Below the pieces are notes generated by a model. It did no database searches. It saw only the letters and a program-made list of their open reading frames with translations, and was not told the DNA's origin. Position numbers and translations under genes: made by a program. A stretch of DNA of 20,232 nucleotides. Source: Actinomycetota bacterium (GTDB lineage Bacteria > Actinomycetota > UBA4738). Numbering within the stretch: the stretch's first letter is position 1; the number at the start of each line of letters is the position of its first letter. The DNA is taken from NCBI GenBank assembly GCA_005885015.1, contig VAYG01000047.1, positions 1-20,232 on the forward strand. Reading direction: 5' to 3'. This document shows positions 13,957 through 20,232 of the stretch, one piece after another.

Positions 13957-15381
13957 CTACAGGGGCACGTTGGAGAGGACCATGATCCGGGGCTCGGTCA
14001 TCTCCTCCATCGCGTAGCGCAGCCCCTCCCGTCCGTAGCCGGACTCCTTCGAGCCGCCGTAGGGCATCTGGTCCGCCCGGAAGGCCGAGACGTCGTTGAC
14101 GATGAGCCCACCGGCCTCGATCTCCCGATGGGCCAGCATGGCACGCTCGATGTCCCTGGTGAACACTCCGGCCTGCAGCCCATACGGTGAGTCGTTCACC
14201 TTGGCGATGGCCTCCTCGAAGGTCTGATACGGCTCGACCGTGATCACCGGGCCGAACACCTCCTGGCTGCACACCTTCATGTCGGCCCTGGTGTCCACCA
14301 GGATTGTGGGCTGGATGACGGACCCATCACGGGTGCCGCCGGTCAACACTCGGGCCCCTCCCTCCACGGCCTCGTGTATCCAGGCTTCGATCCGTTCGGC
14401 CGAGGCCGTGTCGATCACCGGGCCGACGTCGACCGCGGGATCCATGGGGTCGCCGACCTTGAGGCTCTCCACCTGTTTGACCAGCCGGGTCAGGAAGTCG
14501 TCGTAGATCTCGGATTGCGCGAACACCCGCTGCACCGAGATGCACGACTGCCCCGCCTGGTAGTAGCCGCCCACGGCCACCCGGGCCGCGGCGTGATCTA
14601 GATCGGCGTCCGAGTGCACGATCACGCCGGCGTTGCCGCCCAGCTCCAGCGTGGCGTGCTTGTACGGGTCCAGGGCCTTCAGCTTCCAGCCGATGCCCGA
14701 GCCGGTGAACGACAGCTTCTTGAACCGGCGATCCCCCACCAGCTTCTGGGCCCGGTCGGAGGAGATCGGCAGGACCGACAGCATGCCCTTCGGCAGGTCG
14801 GTCTCGTCGAACAGCTCGGCCAGGGCCAGCGCCCCCAGCGGCGTGACCCCCGCGGGCTTGACCACGATCGGCGCACCCACGGCCAGCGCCGGGGCGATCT
14901 TGTGCGCGACGAGGTTCACCGGGAAGTTGAACGGACTGATCCCCAGGACGGGGCCGTAGGCGAACCGGCGGATGATCCCGGCCCGGCTCCCCAGGCTGGC
15001 CTCTGTGTCGAGGCGCATGAACTCTCCGCCGAACCGCCTCGCCTCCTCCGAGGCCCACCGAAACGTCGAGACCGCCCGGGTCACCTCGACCTTCGACCAC
15101 TTGAGGGGCTTCCCCCCCTCCCGGGCCACCAGCTCAGCCAGCTCGTCGACGCGGCCGGCGATGCCTCGGGAGATGTCCGCCAGCCCCTCCGCCCGCACAT
15201 GGATGGGGAGGTGGCGTGATGCCTTGAACGTCTCCACCGCGGCCGCCACGGCGTCCTCGACGTCCTCGTCGGTGGGCACCCCGAGCTCCGCCACCACCGA
15301 ACCGTCGTAGGGGCTCTTCACGGAGAGCGAGCCCCGGCCGGTCCGCCACCGGCCGGCCACGTAGAAGGGTCTCGCGGTCAT
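13957..15381 (-). CDS. NAD(P)-dependent aldehyde dehydrogenase
   Basis: A 474-residue enzyme of the ALDH superfamily that oxidises an aldehyde to the acid. Key residues are present: N152 (ISPFNFPVN), K175 (VVKPAG), E247 (LELGGNAG) and nucleophile C280 (YQAGQSCISVQR), then EVFGPVITVEPY and the PYGGSKESGYGREG end motif. The NAGV and GQSCISVQR wording resembles the lactaldehyde/non-phosphorylating glyceraldehyde-type ALDH branch rather than PatD, so its substrate probably differs from its neighbour's. Candidates in this setting are succinate semialdehyde, 3-aminopropanal or malonate semialdehyde; these are inferences. Its ATG directly follows the stop of the PatD-type gene (TAGATG at 15379-15384), so the two are co-transcribed. 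It ends just before the bidirectional hairpin. Confidence 0.9.
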   Translation of the reverse strand: MTARPFYVAGRWRTGRGSLSVKSPYDGSVVAELGVPTDEDVEDAVAAAVETFKASRHLPIHVRAEGLADISRGIAGRVDELAELVAREGGKPLKWSKVEVTRAVSTFRWASEEARRFGGEFMRLDTEASLGSRAGIIRRFAYGPVLGISPFNFPVNLVAHKIAPALAVGAPIVVKPAGVTPLGALALAELFDETDLPKGMLSVLPISSDRAQKLVGDRRFKKLSFTGSGIGWKLKALDPYKHATLELGGNAGVIVHSDADLDHAAARVAVGGYYQAGQSCISVQRVFAQSEIYDDFLTRLVKQVESLKVGDPMDPAVDVGPVIDTASAERIEAWIHEAVEGGARVLTGGTRDGSVIQPTILVDTRADMKVCSQEVFGPVITVEPYQTFEEAIAKVNDSPYGLQAGVFTRDIERAMLAHREIEAGGLIVNDVSAFRADQMPYGGSKESGYGREGLRYAMEEMTEPRIMVLSNVPL

Positions 15382-16839
15382 CTAGTCGATCGCCGCCATC
15401 ACGTGTTTCATGTTCGTGTATTCCTCGATCGAGTAGATCGACATGTCCTTCCCGTACCCGCTCTGCTTGTACCCACCGTGGGGCATCTCAGGGGTGAGGG
15501 GGATGTGGGTGTTGATCCACACGGTCCCGAACTTGAGCCGGCGGGACGCGTTCAGCGCACGTCCCACGTCGCGGGTCCACACCGACGCCGCGAGCCCGTA
15601 GTCGACGTCGTTGGCCCATGCCAGGGCCTGCTGGTCATCGTCGAACCGCTGCACGGTCACGACCGGCCCGAAGATCTCCTTCTTCACCACCTCGGCATCC
15701 TGGCCCACCCCGGCGATCACCGTTGGCTTCACGAAGAACCCAGGGCCCTTCATGGATTCGCCGCCGGTGAGGATCTTCGCGTCGGTCTTCTTCGCCCGGT
15801 CGAGGAAGCCCATGACCCGCTCGAAGTGCTCCTTCGACACCACCGGGCCCATCTCCGTGTCCTCCTTCATCGGGTCCCCCACGGCCAGTCCCTCCACGGC
15901 GGGCACGAGCGCGGACAGGAGGTTGTCGTAGATCTTCGGGCCGGCCAGCACCCGGCATGCCGCCGTGCAGTCCTGGCCCGAGTTGAAGAACCCGGCCACC
16001 TTGATCCACTCGACGGAGGACTCCAGGTTCGCGTCGTCGAACACGACGACCGGGGCCTTTCCGCCCAGCTCCAGGTGCACCCGCTTGAGCGTGTCGCTCG
16101 CGGTCCGGGCCACCTCCTTCCCTGTGGTGACCTCGCCGGTGAGGGAGACCATGCCGACCTGGGGGTGCTTCACGAGGGACGCCCCGGTCGGGACCCCGTC
16201 CCCCAGGACCACGTTGAACACACCCGGCGGGAAGACATCCGCGGACAGCTCGGCCACCCGGAGCAGCGAGAGCGGCGTCCACTCGGACGGCTTGATGATC
16301 ACCGCGTTGCCTGCGGCCAGGGCGGGCCCGAACTTCCAGATGGCCATCCACAGCGGGTAGTTCCAGGGAGCGATGAGGCCGACGACGCCGATGGGCTCCC
16401 GCCGGAGCATGCTCGTATACAACGTCGAGTCCACCTTGAAGTACTCGCCCACCGCCCGGCCTTCCATGACCCGGGCCGCGCCGGCGAAGAAGCGCAGGTG
16501 GTCGGTCATCACCGGCATCTCGTCGCGCATCACCGAAGCGAACGGTTTCCCCACGTTCTCGGACTCGATCCGGCCGATCTCTTCGGCGTTCTCCTCGATG
16601 ACGTCGGCCAGCTTCAGCAGCATCGCCTGGCGCTCCCCAGGGGTGCTGTCGAACCAGACCTCGTCGAAGGCCCCGTGGGCGGCCTTCACCGCGCGGTCCA
16701 CGTCTTCCTCGGAACCCCGAGGGATCTCCGCGATGATCTCGTTGGTGGCGGGATTGACGACGGGCAGCCGCTCGTCCGAGGTGCTGTCGACCCATTCCCC
16801 GCCGATGAACATCTGACGCTGCTTGACCGCGGTGGCCAT
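15382..16839 (-). CDS. patD: 4-aminobutyraldehyde dehydrogenase (PatD/YdcW-type)
   Basis: A 485-residue aldehyde dehydrogenase closely resembling E. coli PatD (YdcW), which oxidises 4-aminobutyraldehyde (from putrescine) to 4-aminobutyrate with NAD. Shared blocks include NPATNEIIAEI, FFAGAARVMEGRAVGEY, IAPWNYPLWMAIWKFGPALAAGN (N160), IIKPSE (K183), HLELGGKAPVVVFDDA (E257), FNSGQDCTAACR (nucleophile C291), and the PatD-like end EMPHGGYKQSGYGKDMSIYSIEEYTNMKHVM. The ATG at 16839 has a GGAGGG ribosome-binding site. It heads a two-gene operon with the second ALDH. A putative PucR box lies 91 bases upstream. The link to GabT across the regulator gives the end of a putrescine-to-succinate route. Some related enzymes act on betaine aldehyde or other omega-amino aldehydes. 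Confidence 0.88.
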   Translation of the reverse strand: MATAVKQRQMFIGGEWVDSTSDERLPVVNPATNEIIAEIPRGSEEDVDRAVKAAHGAFDEVWFDSTPGERQAMLLKLADVIEENAEEIGRIESENVGKPFASVMRDEMPVMTDHLRFFAGAARVMEGRAVGEYFKVDSTLYTSMLRREPIGVVGLIAPWNYPLWMAIWKFGPALAAGNAVIIKPSEWTPLSLLRVAELSADVFPPGVFNVVLGDGVPTGASLVKHPQVGMVSLTGEVTTGKEVARTASDTLKRVHLELGGKAPVVVFDDANLESSVEWIKVAGFFNSGQDCTAACRVLAGPKIYDNLLSALVPAVEGLAVGDPMKEDTEMGPVVSKEHFERVMGFLDRAKKTDAKILTGGESMKGPGFFVKPTVIAGVGQDAEVVKKEIFGPVVTVQRFDDDQQALAWANDVDYGLAASVWTRDVGRALNASRRLKFGTVWINTHIPLTPEMPHGGYKQSGYGKDMSIYSIEEYTNMKHVMAAID

Positions 16840-16930
16840 CCTCGCCCTCCTGGCGCCCGGGAACGAGGATCAGGCTAGTCCTCCCTTGCCAGGACGTGCA
16901 CGGCCAAACCTGCGAAGCGAGGCCGGTCGG

Positions 16931-16947
16931 TTGTACGGGCCGGACAA
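16931..16947 (-). promoter_or_regulatory. Putative PucR-type operator upstream of patD
   Basis: TTGTACG-GGC-CGGACAA is a 7-3-7 dyad with one mismatched position (6 of 7 arm pairs). It lies 91 bases upstream of the PatD start and 11 bases from the DivIVA-like stop. It shares the half-site TTGTACG with the boxes near pucR and gabT, and the half-site CGGAC with those at potA and gabT. The recurrence is seen directly; recognition by PucR is inferred. Confidence 0.55.
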
Positions 16948-16957
16948 CCCGGGCGGG

Positions 16958-17665
16958 TCAGCCCTCCTGGTCCCCGCCCTCCTCCCGGAGGAGGAACTCG
17001 GGCATGATGATGTCGAAGCCCTCGGTTCGCTCGAGAAGGTCTTCGGCCCGTAGGTCCTCCGCCGGCGACTCCCCGGGACCCTCGGCCGTGGCTTCTGCCG
17101 GCTCGCCGATGTGGGCGCTCCGGGCGACCTCCATGGCCGACTCGAGCTGGGCCACGATCCCGCTGAGGTGGTCCCGGGCGGTCGACAGCTCGGCCAGGGC
17201 CAGCTCCCGGCTCAGAGAAAGCCCGCCGAGCAGCCGGTCCCGCTCGGCCACGGCGTGCTGGAGCACCTCCTCGGCCTGGAGCCGGATCCGCTCGTCCTCC
17301 TCCTCCGCCTCGCGCCGGATCTGCTGGGCCAGGTCGCGGGCCTCCGAGACCTGCTGCTTGGCCTCGTCGTCGGCCTCACGGCGGATCCGATCGGCCTGCT
17401 GGTCGGCCAGCTTGATGAAGTCGGCCATCCGGGCGCCCAACTGGTTGTAGGCGTCGTCCCGGGCCATCTGATAGCGGCGCCGGGCCGAGTCGCGCTGCTC
17501 CCGGGCTTCGTCCAGCTCGTTCTCCAACGACTCCGTTCTGGCCACCAGGGCCATGATGTATTCGTGGACCTGGTCGGGGTCGTAGCCGCGCAGGACCGTG
17601 GTGAAGCGCGGATAGACGCTCTCGGCATCGGGGGGGCCGAACAGCTCGAGATCGGCGGTGGACAT
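16958..17665 (-). CDS. DivIVA-domain coiled-coil protein
   Basis: A 235-residue, highly charged protein. Residues 18-40 (YPRFTTVLRGYDPDQVHEYIMAL) match the N-terminal DivIVA-type segment (F-x-x-x-L-RGYD-x-x-QV), and residues 42-175 form a long Glu/Arg/Ala-rich coiled coil. An acidic tail follows (PAEATAEGPGESPAEDLRAEDLL). Family members (DivIVA/Wag31/SepIVA-like) mark curved membranes or poles and organise cell-wall growth; this is a divergent, short paralogue and not obviously Wag31. The ATG at 17665 follows AAGGAGG. It starts 76 bases after the pucR stop on the same strand, so it may be read from the pucR promoter. No role in polyamine catabolism is evident. Confidence 0.82.
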   Translation of the reverse strand: MSTADLELFGPPDAESVYPRFTTVLRGYDPDQVHEYIMALVARTESLENELDEAREQRDSARRRYQMARDDAYNQLGARMADFIKLADQQADRIRREADDEAKQQVSEARDLAQQIRREAEEEDERIRLQAEEVLQHAVAERDRLLGGLSLSRELALAELSTARDHLSGIVAQLESAMEVARSAHIGEPAEATAEGPGESPAEDLRAEDLLERTEGFDIIMPEFLLREEGGDQEG

Positions 17666-17740
17666 GAGAGCCTCCTTCCTGGATTGGTCTGGGGAAGGCA
17701 GGAACGAGAGAGCGTCCCCGTCCGCTGGCCTGGTTCCGCG

Positions 17741-19315
17741 TCAGGACTCTAGCCCGGGGAAACCGGATTTCAACGACCCGGGGAGGAGCAGATCGCGGGC
17801 CCGGAGCGCCAGGAAGAACTCCATGCGGTCCCGAGCCGATGAGAGCCGGCGGCCGGTCAGCTCCTCGACCTTCCGCATGCGGTATCGGAGGGTGTGGCGG
17901 TGCACGTACAGGTCCTTGGCCGCCGCCTCCCACCTGGCGTTGCGCTCCAGGAATCGGCGGAGCGAGTCGACCAGGTCACCACCGTGGCCCTCGTCGTACC
18001 GGTCGAGGGGGGCGAGGACGCTGTCGGCGAAGGTGCGGAGGGCCTCCGGATCCTGGAGCGAGAGCAGCAGCTGATACGTGCCGAGGTCGGCGAACTCGGC
18101 CTGGAGGCGCCCCTCCGTCCGGCACAGCTGCAGGGCGTACCTCGCTTCGCGCACCCCCTGGAGGAGCTGCTCGAACGGAACGAGGCTTCCCGCGCCGGCC
18201 AGGACGGCCCCCGAGGACCGGGCGGCCACGTCGCTCCGCAACTCCGTGAGGAAGCCCGGTCCCTCCGGCTGCATCACTACCATCACCACGTCATCGCGGG
18301 CAGAGGACAGGAACGCCCCGTCCAGCCGGGACAGGACCTCCTCGGCCGCCAGGGCCAGCGACTCGGCGGACTGCGTGGGCCCGGCGAAGACCGCCACCGC
18401 CAGCGGCCGGCCGAGGTCGAACCCGACGCGCTCCAGGGCGAGCCGGGCCTCTCCCGGAGCCATCGCCCCCCGCAGGACCTGGTCGAGCAGGTCTCCCTTC
18501 AGCCGCCGTTCGGCCTCGGAGACCGCTCTCGCTTTGGCCAGCTCGAGCGCCAGGAGGGCCAGAGCGTGGCTCGACACGATCCGGTCGAACTGCCCGAGCG
18601 GCTCCTTCTTGCCCACCGCAAGGAACGCCTCGATGCGGCCCTGGGCGGTGACGGGCTGGATCGCCACGTGCTGGCGCCGCTCGACCACCGAGAGGCTGAA
18701 TCGAGACCCTTCGGGCCGAGGAGAGTGGAGCTGGGCGAGGACGAGGGGGAGGTGGGACCGGGCCGATGCCGGGACCGCCGCCACCGGCGAGCCGTGAAGG
18801 TCCAGCAGCAGCGCCCACCCGTGGGTTGCCTTCGTCAGTGCGCCCATGATCCCGTGGATCCCTTCCCCTTCGAGCACCGCCCGGGTCAGCGAGTGCTCGG
18901 ATTCCAATGATCGCGACAGGAGGTCGTACTGCTCGGCCACCAGCCGGGTGAACACCGCCTCGGTGATGGCGATGAACGGGACCGCGTAGGGAACCTCGAA
19001 CACGGGGAACCCCACCCGATCCGCGGCGTCGGCGAGCGGCTTGGGGATGGATCGGAAGGAGAACCCGGTGCCGAAGCCGAGGCCGGCCAGCCCCGCGCGG
19101 CGCAACCGATCGACGTATGCTCGCTGGCGGGCCGGCGTCTTCCCGATGCCCATCCCGGTCGTGAGCAGGATCTCCCCACCCTTCAGCCAGGGCGTCGGAT
19201 CTTCGAGCTCACTGACGTGCACCCAGCGGATGGGACCGGAGGTTCCCGAGGCGCCGGCCATCAGGCGGATGTCCAGCCCGGGGGTCTTCAGGAGATCGCC
19301 CACGGTCAGCGCCAT
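17741..19315 (-). CDS. pucR: PucR family transcriptional regulator
   Basis: A 524-residue regulator. Residues 1-125 form the PucR N-terminal ligand-sensing domain (MALTVGDLLKTPGLDIRLMAG, VSELEDPTPWLKGGEILLTTGMGI). The middle (about 285-410) looks like the CdaR GGDEF-like domain, and residues 448-510 form the C-terminal helix-turn-helix (LVDSLRRFLERNARWEAAAKDLYVHRHTLRYRMRKVEELTG). The start was set at ATG 19315 because MxLTVxDLL is the family start; the frame stays open for another 270 codons upstream, but that stretch is antisense to gabT. There is no strong ribosome-binding site, and a perfect dyad lies eight bases upstream, suggesting autoregulation. Family members commonly control purine, 4-aminobutyrate or amine catabolism. 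Surrounding genes suggest a polyamine or 4-aminobutyrate-related inducer, which is inference. Confidence 0.92.
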   Translation of the reverse strand: MALTVGDLLKTPGLDIRLMAGASGTSGPIRWVHVSELEDPTPWLKGGEILLTTGMGIGKTPARQRAYVDRLRRAGLAGLGFGTGFSFRSIPKPLADAADRVGFPVFEVPYAVPFIAITEAVFTRLVAEQYDLLSRSLESEHSLTRAVLEGEGIHGIMGALTKATHGWALLLDLHGSPVAAVPASARSHLPLVLAQLHSPRPEGSRFSLSVVERRQHVAIQPVTAQGRIEAFLAVGKKEPLGQFDRIVSSHALALLALELAKARAVSEAERRLKGDLLDQVLRGAMAPGEARLALERVGFDLGRPLAVAVFAGPTQSAESLALAAEEVLSRLDGAFLSSARDDVVMVVMQPEGPGFLTELRSDVAARSSGAVLAGAGSLVPFEQLLQGVREARYALQLCRTEGRLQAEFADLGTYQLLLSLQDPEALRTFADSVLAPLDRYDEGHGGDLVDSLRRFLERNARWEAAAKDLYVHRHTLRYRMRKVEELTGRRLSSARDRMEFFLALRARDLLLPGSLKSGFPGLES

Positions 19316-19322
19316 CTCGGCA

Positions 19323-19339
19323 TTGTACGGTTCGTACAA
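19323..19339. promoter_or_regulatory. Perfect PucR-type operator at the pucR start
   Basis: TTGTACG-GTT-CGTACAA is a perfect 7-3-7 inverted repeat, ending seven bases before the pucR ATG. Its place over the pucR start region fits autorepression, while other copies lie about 70-90 bases upstream of their genes, as activator sites do. It is 141 bases from the divergent gabT start. Confidence 0.6.
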
Positions 19340-19392
19340 GAGCAACTCCGTGCCGGCACTGGGTGGCCACCCCGGCGTCGGTGATCCGACCT

Positions 19393-19409
19393 CTGTCCGG
19401 AGCGTACAA
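19393..19409. promoter_or_regulatory. Putative PucR-type operator upstream of gabT
   Basis: CTGTCCG-GAG-CGTACAA; on the minus strand this reads TTGTACG-CTC-CGGACAG, matching the patD box at 13 of 14 arm positions. Five of the seven arm pairs are symmetrical. It ends 71 bases before the gabT ATG, in the pucR-gabT divergent region. Confidence 0.55.
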
Positions 19410-19480
19410 ACGGCCCGGCGGCCTTTCCCCGGCCCGGCCCTGAGCCGGCCTTCGGGGCGGAGCGCACACTGGAGGGCGAC

Positions 19481-20232
19481 ATGGAGATTCCGCAGGAACG
19501 ACGACTGGTAACCGAGATCCCCGGTCCGAAGTCCAGGGCCATGCTCGAACGGCGCCAGGCCGCCGTGCCCCGCGGCGTGTTCTACACGACACCCGTGTTC
19601 GTCGAGGCCGCGTCCGGGGCGATCATCCGCGACGTCGACGGCAACAGCCTGATCGACCTCGGCGCCGGGCTGGCCGTCCTGAACGTCGGGAACGACGCGC
19701 CCGCCGTGGTGAAGGCCGTTCGGGACCAGCTCGATCGCTTCACCCATACGTGCATGCACGTCACCATGGGCGAGCCGTACGTCGAGCTTGCGGAGCGCCT
19801 GAACCAGCTGGTCCCCGGCGATGTGGATCGCAAGACCATCCTCGTGAACTCGGGCGCGGAGGCTGTGGAGAACGCAGTGAAGATCGCCCGGTACTCTACG
19901 AAGCGACCGGGCGTCGTGGTGTTCGACCACGCCTTCCACGGGCGGACCCTGCTGGCCATGACCATGACGGCGAAGGTCATGCCGTACAAGCAGGGGTTCA
20001 TGTCCCAGGCGCCCGACGTCTACCGGCTGCCGTTCGCCTATCCCTACCGGTGCCCCACCGGCGGCGCCACGCCCGAGGAATGCGCGGAGTCGTGCGCCCG
20101 CTACGCGGTCGATGAGATGGAGAAGCACATCGGCCCGGAGAACATCGCCTGTCTGGTGGTCGAGCCGGTCCAGGGTGAGGGTGGGTTCATCGTCCCGGCG
20201 CCCGGCTTCCTTCCGCGGCTGGCCGAGTACTG
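19481..20232 (+). CDS. gabT: 4-aminobutyrate aminotransferase (GabT-like), 3' end missing
   Basis: The first 250 codons of a class III PLP aminotransferase that runs off the right edge. The ATG at 19481 has GGAGGG five or so bases upstream. The N-terminus (TEIPGPKSRAMLERRQAAVPRGVFYTTPVFVEAASGA) is typical of actinobacterial GabT. VDGNSLIDLGAGLAVLNVGN, HVTMGEPYVELAERLN, the phosphate-binding SGAEAVENAVKIAR (124-137), the cofactor-stacking DHAFHGRT (149-156) and EPVQGEGGFIVP (228-239) follow. The Schiff-base lysine should lie beyond the window, so catalysis cannot be checked. It would convert 4-aminobutyrate and 2-oxoglutarate to succinate semialdehyde and glutamate, the step after PatD. It is divergent from pucR across 165 bases holding two putative operators. 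Related enzymes act on 5-aminovalerate or other omega-amines. Confidence 0.88.
   Translation, partial: MEIPQERRLVTEIPGPKSRAMLERRQAAVPRGVFYTTPVFVEAASGAIIRDVDGNSLIDLGAGLAVLNVGNDAPAVVKAVRDQLDRFTHTCMHVTMGEPYVELAERLNQLVPGDVDRKTILVNSGAEAVENAVKIARYSTKRPGVVVFDHAFHGRTLLAMTMTAKVMPYKQGFMSQAPDVYRLPFAYPYRCPTGGATPEECAESCARYAVDEMEKHIGPENIACLVVEPVQGEGGFIVPAPGFLPRLAEY

Noticed and set aside
14667..14683. TTGTACG inside the second aldehyde dehydrogenase gene
   Set aside because: No second arm follows; it lies in conserved coding sequence.
19316..20128. A 270-codon N-terminal extension of the pucR frame
   Set aside because: It is antisense to gabT, has no family similarity, and the PucR domain begins exactly at ATG 19315.

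Overview
This is a GC-rich chromosomal window, probably from an uncultured actinomycete (Actinomycetota). The lineage is inferred from strong G/C bias at third codon positions, frequent GTG starts, an FdxA-type 7Fe ferredoxin, a DUF222/HNH (13E12-type) nuclease, an F420-type luciferase-like oxidoreductase, a DivIVA-family coiled-coil protein and a PucR regulator. No rRNA, tRNA, CRISPR array, insertion sequence or phage gene is visible.

Layout. At 1-2327 there are unrelated genes: the 3' end of a DUF222/HNH nuclease running antisense into the ferredoxin gene, a frame-broken luciferase-like oxidoreductase and a small membrane protein. At 2384-6706 (+) four genes are joined stop-to-start: a DUF72 protein, an NDP-forming acyl-CoA synthetase with its subunits fused, a hotdog 3-aminoacyl-CoA ammonia-lyase (Kal/Acl type) and an agmatinase-type ureohydrolase. 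At 6661-12235 (-) lies a polyamine uptake operon, potA-potD-potB-potC, ending in a class III aminotransferase; potC is broken by a frameshift and small deletion. At 12443-13903 (+) is a secreted S8 protease, followed by a perfect hairpin. At 13957-19315 (-) are pucR, a DivIVA-like gene, a PatD-type 4-aminobutyraldehyde dehydrogenase and a second aldehyde dehydrogenase. At 19481 (+) a 4-aminobutyrate aminotransferase (GabT) begins and leaves the window.

How the genes fit together. The theme is polyamine and guanidino-amine catabolism: PotABCD uptake, transamination to aminoaldehydes, oxidation by PatD to 4-aminobutyrate, transamination by GabT, ureohydrolase removal of urea from guanidino compounds, and PucR control. 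Two points stand out. Four copies of a 17-bp dyad, TTGTACG-N3-CGGACAA, lie only in the intergenic regions before potA, the PatD gene, pucR and gabT, which suggests a PucR regulon. The coupled acyl-CoA synthetase, ammonia-lyase and ureohydrolase genes suggest a CoA-dependent route for a beta-amino acid such as beta-alanine, beside the usual transaminase route.
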